Below, piece by piece: positions 61,111-64,000 of a DNA stretch of 64,000 bases. The notes beneath the pieces were generated by a model. It ran no database searches and was not told the origin of the DNA. It saw only the letters and a program-made list of their open reading frames with translations. The translations under genes were made by a program, and so were the position numbers. This DNA is from DASRWI01 sp035654655 (GTDB lineage Bacteria; Bacteroidota; Ignavibacteria; Ignavibacteriales; Ignavibacteriaceae). The stretch covers positions 62,001 to 126,000 of the forward strand of contig DASRWI010000017.1 of NCBI GenBank assembly GCA_035654655.1, read 5' to 3'. Position 1 is the stretch's first letter. Every line of letters begins with the position of its first letter.

Positions 61111-61977
61111 TTAAAAGATAATTAATTTATCAAGCGAAAGTAAAACAACAATTAATAAAGCAAAGATATTTATATCCTTAAAAGCAAATGAAAAATATCT
61201 TGACTCTGCATTTTTTTTAAGTAAGTGGGATGCATTGTAAGTTAGCCATACTCCACTTAACAATACAGCATAAACAACTATATCATATTTTATAAGATGA
61301 AAAAGTGGAAACATAAATGATGTTACCACTGTTGCAAACATCCAGATAAATGTAATCCGGGATAATTGCTCGTGGGAAAATAATTTAGTAAGCACAGGAA
61401 AACCTGCTTTTTCATAATCCTTATCAAGCACCAATAATAGAAGCCAAAAATGAGGTATTTGCCAAATGAAAAAGAAGAAGGCAAGAATTAAATTTTGCGG
61501 GTCAAGCAACGCTCCACCTGCAGCAGTCCAACCCACCATTGGAGGTATTGCACCAACTAATGAACCGGGAATAATTGCTACTGGAGATTTCTTTTTTAAA
61601 GGAGTATAAATAATATTATACCATATAAGATTTAGTAACCCTAATAACAAAGGAATTAAGCCTGAACTTAAAAATAAAATAACGGCTCCCAGAATTAACA
61701 ATATACCGGTGAACAATATTGCATTCTTCAACGAAATTTTCCCTGAAGGAATTGGTCTTTTTTTTGTTCTACTCATCAATGCATCAGTATTTCTTTCTTG
61801 AATATGATTTATCGCAGCAGAGCCACAAGCAAGAAAGAGAATTCCTATTAAAGGATAAAGCATATGCCAGCTTAAAGCACCAGAAAAACTAATGTAGCCA
61901 AAGAAGGTGGTTATCATTACGAACAGAGTAATTCTAATTTTAGCAAGCTCTAATAATATTTTTATTTTCTCCATCAT
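61111..61977 (-). CDS. cyoE: Protoheme IX farnesyltransferase (heme O synthase)
   Basis: A 288-residue UbiA-family prenyltransferase with about nine helices that converts heme B to heme O, the precursor of heme A for the oxidase. The hallmark NHIQERNTDALMSRTKKRPIP (shown here as its first 20 residues and one more in the protein) includes the Asp site for prenyl diphosphate; YTPLKKKSPVAIIPGSLVGA and the WQIPHFWLL loop are also typical. It overlaps coxB by 4 bases (ATGA). No ctaA (heme A synthase) is in view, so whether heme A or O is used cannot be decided here. Confidence 0.95.
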   Translation of the reverse strand: MMEKIKILLELAKIRITLFVMITTFFGYISFSGALSWHMLYPLIGILFLACGSAAINHIQERNTDALMSRTKKRPIPSGKISLKNAILFTGILLILGAVILFLSSGLIPLLLGLLNLIWYNIIYTPLKKKSPVAIIPGSLVGAIPPMVGWTAAGGALLDPQNLILAFFFFIWQIPHFWLLLLVLDKDYEKAGFPVLTKLFSHEQLSRITFIWMFATVVTSFMFPLFHLIKYDIVVYAVLLSGVWLTYNASHLLKKNAESRYFSFAFKDINIFALLIVVLLSLDKLIIF

Positions 61978-62705
61978 TTTTTATTTGAATTACCTGTTGT
62001 GTCTGTCTTACCTGCTTTACCTGATGAATCAGCAATACCTGAAGTTTGATTTTGAGTCTTCAAAGAATCACCACCTTGCGGAGTTTTACTTTTTTCTTCA
62101 ACTAATCTTCTTTTCATAAAATCTTCAAACTTATTTCTTTCCATAACCACAACTTTAGATAACATATATGAGTGTCTCAATCCACAATAATTTGAACATT
62201 CAATGTTGTAATCACCTACTTCATCAGCATTAAACCACATAAAGTTTTTTCTTCCAGGAATTACATCTTTTTTCAATCTAAATGCAGGTACATAAAAAGA
62301 ATGGTTCACATCTAAAGATGTTAAATTTAAACGGACATTTTCTTTTATAGGAACATATAAACTTTCTGTCTGCACACCATTATCATATTTAAATGTCCAC
62401 TTCCACATTTGAGCAGTTACTTCAACTACCATTGCATTTTTAGGAACATTAGTCATTTCCTTATAACCAATCCATCCATACCAGAACATAAATAAAACAA
62501 GAATTACAGGAATTACAGTCCAGGTAATTTCAAGTGCAGTATTGCCGTGAATGTTGATTGCCTTCTTATTTTTTTTTCTATTGTATTTAAATACAAATGT
62601 AATCATCAATACAGTTACCAGAACTAAAAAGAAAACCGAAATTACCAATATGAATATAAATGCATTATCAACAGTATTAACAAAATTTGAAGCTTGAGCT
62701 ATCAT
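61974..62705 (-). CDS. coxB: Cytochrome c oxidase subunit II
   Basis: A 243-residue subunit with two N-terminal helices (about 14-38 and 58-80) and a periplasmic cupredoxin domain holding the CuA site: His135 (DVNHSFYVP), Cys170, Cys174, His178 and Met181 (ECSNYCGLRHSYM). All five side-chain copper ligands are present, so it is a cytochrome-type oxidase, not a quinol oxidase. The residue between the cysteines that is usually Glu or Gln is Asn172. A Gly/Ser/Thr/Lys tail (about 203-243) ends the protein. AAGGAATTAAA before the ATG. The tail has no heme c domain; the cytochrome c is on a separate gene. Confidence 0.95.
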   Translation of the reverse strand: MIAQASNFVNTVDNAFIFILVISVFFLVLVTVLMITFVFKYNRKKNKKAINIHGNTALEITWTVIPVILVLFMFWYGWIGYKEMTNVPKNAMVVEVTAQMWKWTFKYDNGVQTESLYVPIKENVRLNLTSLDVNHSFYVPAFRLKKDVIPGRKNFMWFNADEVGDYNIECSNYCGLRHSYMLSKVVVMERNKFEDFMKRRLVEEKSKTPQGGDSLKTQNQTSGIADSSGKAGKTDTTGNSNKK

Positions 62706-62714
62706 TTTAATTCC

Positions 62715-63005
62715 TTATAAATTGGTATAATCTGCAAACAGCAGAACCATTGAAATCACGATAAAAAATAATGCAACTAATACGAACACCTTAAAAGCTT
62801 TTTGTTCAACCCTCAGATGCATAAAAATTGTTAGAACTAAATATGATTTAATAGATGCAATCAACAATGCAGTAGTAATTGTAAGTGCACCGAAATTTAT
62901 ACCAGCTACAGCCACAGTTATTGTGGTTAATGTCAACAATCCTAACCAAACAAGGATGTAAATACTATAACTTGGTGCATGATGTTTATGTTCTTCGTTG
63001 TGCAT
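62715..63005 (-). CDS. coxD: Cytochrome c oxidase subunit IV, prokaryotic type
   Basis: A 96-residue, three-helix protein of the prokaryotic cytochrome c oxidase subunit IV family. It begins with a His-rich MHNEEHKHHA and includes the conserved KSYLVLTIFMHLRVEQKAF segment. It is a small accessory subunit that stabilises the oxidase. It lies 7 bases after coxC and 9 before coxB within the operon. Confidence 0.9.
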   Translation of the reverse strand: MHNEEHKHHAPSYSIYILVWLGLLTLTTITVAVAGINFGALTITTALLIASIKSYLVLTIFMHLRVEQKAFKVFVLVALFFIVISMVLLFADYTNL

Positions 63006-63012
63006 CTTGCCT

Positions 63013-63651
63013 CTATGAAATTAAATAGAATAATGGGAATAAGAATATCCATATTATATCAACCAGGTGCCAGTATAGACCTGCTGTTTCCAGTTTAACA
63101 TAATTGTCTTTTGTAATTACATCTCTAATTGTAAAAACAGTCATTGTACCAATAAGAACCATACCAATGATTACGTGTAAACCGTGTAAACCTGTCATAA
63201 CATAGTATAAGCCAAAAAATAAAATTTCGCCTGCTTTCTTTGAAAGCAAAACTTCACCTCCCGGATACAAACCATGACGGATTTCTGTTGACCATTCAAA
63301 AAATTTATTTATGAGGAAACCCATAGCTAATACAATGGTTAATCCCTGAAAGATTAACGAAAGTATTTTATTATTTTTTTGAATTGCAGTAATTGATAAA
63401 GCCATCGTTAAACTGCTTGTTAAAAGGATTGCAGTATTGAATGTACCAATCATTGTGTTCAGTTCTTTTGCAGCAATATGAAAATCCTGCTGATGTATAT
63501 ATCTGTATACTGAATAAATAAAAAACATACCTCCGAACAAAATAAGCTCAGTAAAAAGAAAGAGCCACATTCCCATTCTGGAACCCATATCGTCCCGATG
63601 TACGTGAACCTCAGGATGTTTTACTTCAACTGTTTGAGTTGCTTCTATCAA
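63013..63651 (-). CDS. coxC: Cytochrome c oxidase subunit III, TTG start
   Basis: A 212-residue, five-helix subunit III with the family blocks MGMWLFLFTELILFGGMF, LLTSSLTMALSI, YYVMTGLHGLHVIIGM and YWHLVDIIWIFLFPLFY. No upstream ATG exists in frame. The TTG at 63651 overlaps the coxA stop (TTGA) and is preceded by AGGAGG at 10 bases, so translation probably restarts here from coxA. An internal ATG at codon 22 is an alternative but would lose the conserved spacing. Confidence 0.93.
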   Translation of the reverse strand: MIEATQTVEVKHPEVHVHRDDMGSRMGMWLFLFTELILFGGMFFIYSVYRYIHQQDFHIAAKELNTMIGTFNTAILLTSSLTMALSITAIQKNNKILSLIFQGLTIVLAMGFLINKFFEWSTEIRHGLYPGGEVLLSKKAGEILFFGLYYVMTGLHGLHVIIGMVLIGTMTVFTIRDVITKDNYVKLETAGLYWHLVDIIWIFLFPLFYLIS

Positions 63652-64000
63652 TGTGTTATTTCCTCCTCTTTTTCTTTCTTCTTAGTTTCTTCATATTCTT
63701 CGTTCATTCTATACTCATAAGGACCATCAAGAATAACAGGTATCTCGTGGAAGTTCTCGTGAATAGGTGGTGTTTCAATTTGCCATTCCAAGGTTTCTCC
63801 ACCCCAAATATTTTTTTCAGTTATAACTTTTCCTTTTCTAACAGATCTAATTAAGTTAGTAAACATTATTATCAAACCTGTTATCAGTATCCATGAACCT
63901 ATTGTTGATATGAAATGATAAGGCCAATATTCAGGTAAATAATCGTAATATCTTCTTGGCATCCCTAACCATCCCATAATGAACATTGGGAAATACAAAA
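63648..64000 (-). CDS. coxA: Cytochrome c oxidase subunit I, C-terminal part (5' end outside window)
   Basis: Only the last 117 codons are in view. The sequence FPMFIMGWLGMPRRYYDYLP matches the conserved block before the last helix of heme-copper oxidase subunit I, and HFISTIGSWILITGLIIMF is helix XII. A charged cytoplasmic tail with many Glu and Lys ends in EEEITH. The heme and CuB histidines lie upstream outside the window, so the A or B subtype cannot be judged. The stop codon overlaps the start of coxC. Confidence 0.93.
   Translation of the reverse strand, partial: LYFPMFIMGWLGMPRRYYDYLPEYWPYHFISTIGSWILITGLIIMFTNLIRSVRKGKVITEKNIWGGETLEWQIETPPIHENFHEIPVILDGPYEYRMNEEYEETKKKEKEEEITH

Overview
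The window is AT-rich, tightly packed chromosomal DNA that best fits a member of the Ignavibacteria (Chlorobi/Bacteroidota side of the FCB group). Three large secreted proteins end in a Por-type (T9SS type A) sorting domain of the NYPNPFNPST form that is especially common in Ignavibacteria. The two best-looking promoters have the Bacteroidota grammar (TTG, 20 bases, TAnnTTTG) rather than an E. coli -35/-10. No plasmid, phage, insertion sequence, CRISPR array or rRNA is visible. The gene content is almost entirely housekeeping and envelope functions. The species cannot be named from the sequence alone.

Layout. 1-4414 (minus): pyruvate dehydrogenase E1 (aceE) and dihydrolipoyl acetyltransferase (aceF, cut by the window edge). 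4659-7389: an alpha/beta hydrolase divergent from a secreted CBM48 plus trehalase-like glycoside hydrolase. 7383-14987 (minus): a glycan/envelope operon running GT2, methyltransferase, YfhO, flippase, GT4, then a GDP-mannose mannosyl hydrolase broken by a one-base insertion. 15082-16593 (minus): amino acid permease. 16817-23467 (plus): sufBCDSU, SufT-like DUF59, bacilliredoxin and Rrf2 regulator, one continuous Fe-S assembly operon. 23566-23757: tRNA-Gly(GCC) and tRNA-Cys(GCA). 23950-25577 (minus): an unknown anchored protein, a VanX-like dipeptidase and a degenerate nuclease-fold protein. 25716-34343 (plus): four sets of proteolysis and envelope genes (active plus inactive M16 pair, Prc/Tsp protease, TolB-like propeller, M28 peptidase) and one small unknown gene. 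34388-38327 (minus): plsY-htrA-purB operon and a DUF2071 protein. 38401-42362 (plus): yjbQ, coaD, PLP aminotransferase, pckA. 42543-46761 (minus): two tandem YCF48-like repeat proteins with T9SS tails. 47012-48331 (minus): cyclic 2,3-diphosphoglycerate synthetase-like GTPase. 48685-52606: a receiver-PAS-kinase protein facing a sigma-54 two-component pair, then a small FlgM-like protein. 52755-59703: alpha-glucan phosphorylase, a large T9SS protein and an M24 peptidase. 59768-64000 (minus): cytochrome c oxidase operon coxA(partial)-coxC-coxD-coxB-cyoE-membrane cytochrome c.

How it fits together. Pyruvate dehydrogenase, PEP carboxykinase, the aminotransferase and the aa3-like oxidase operon indicate a respiring heterotroph. 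Glycogen phosphorylase and the CBM48 enzyme point to alpha-glucan turnover. The M16, Prc, HtrA, M28 and VanX-like genes form a rich envelope proteolysis set. I found no clearly new multi-gene system. The most useful leads are the frameshifted nudix gene, the Bacteroidota-style promoters, a promoter buried in a 49-bp dyad upstream of a small unknown gene, the FlgM-like protein beside a sigma-54 two-component pair, and the degenerate nuclease-fold protein translationally coupled to the VanX-like peptidase.
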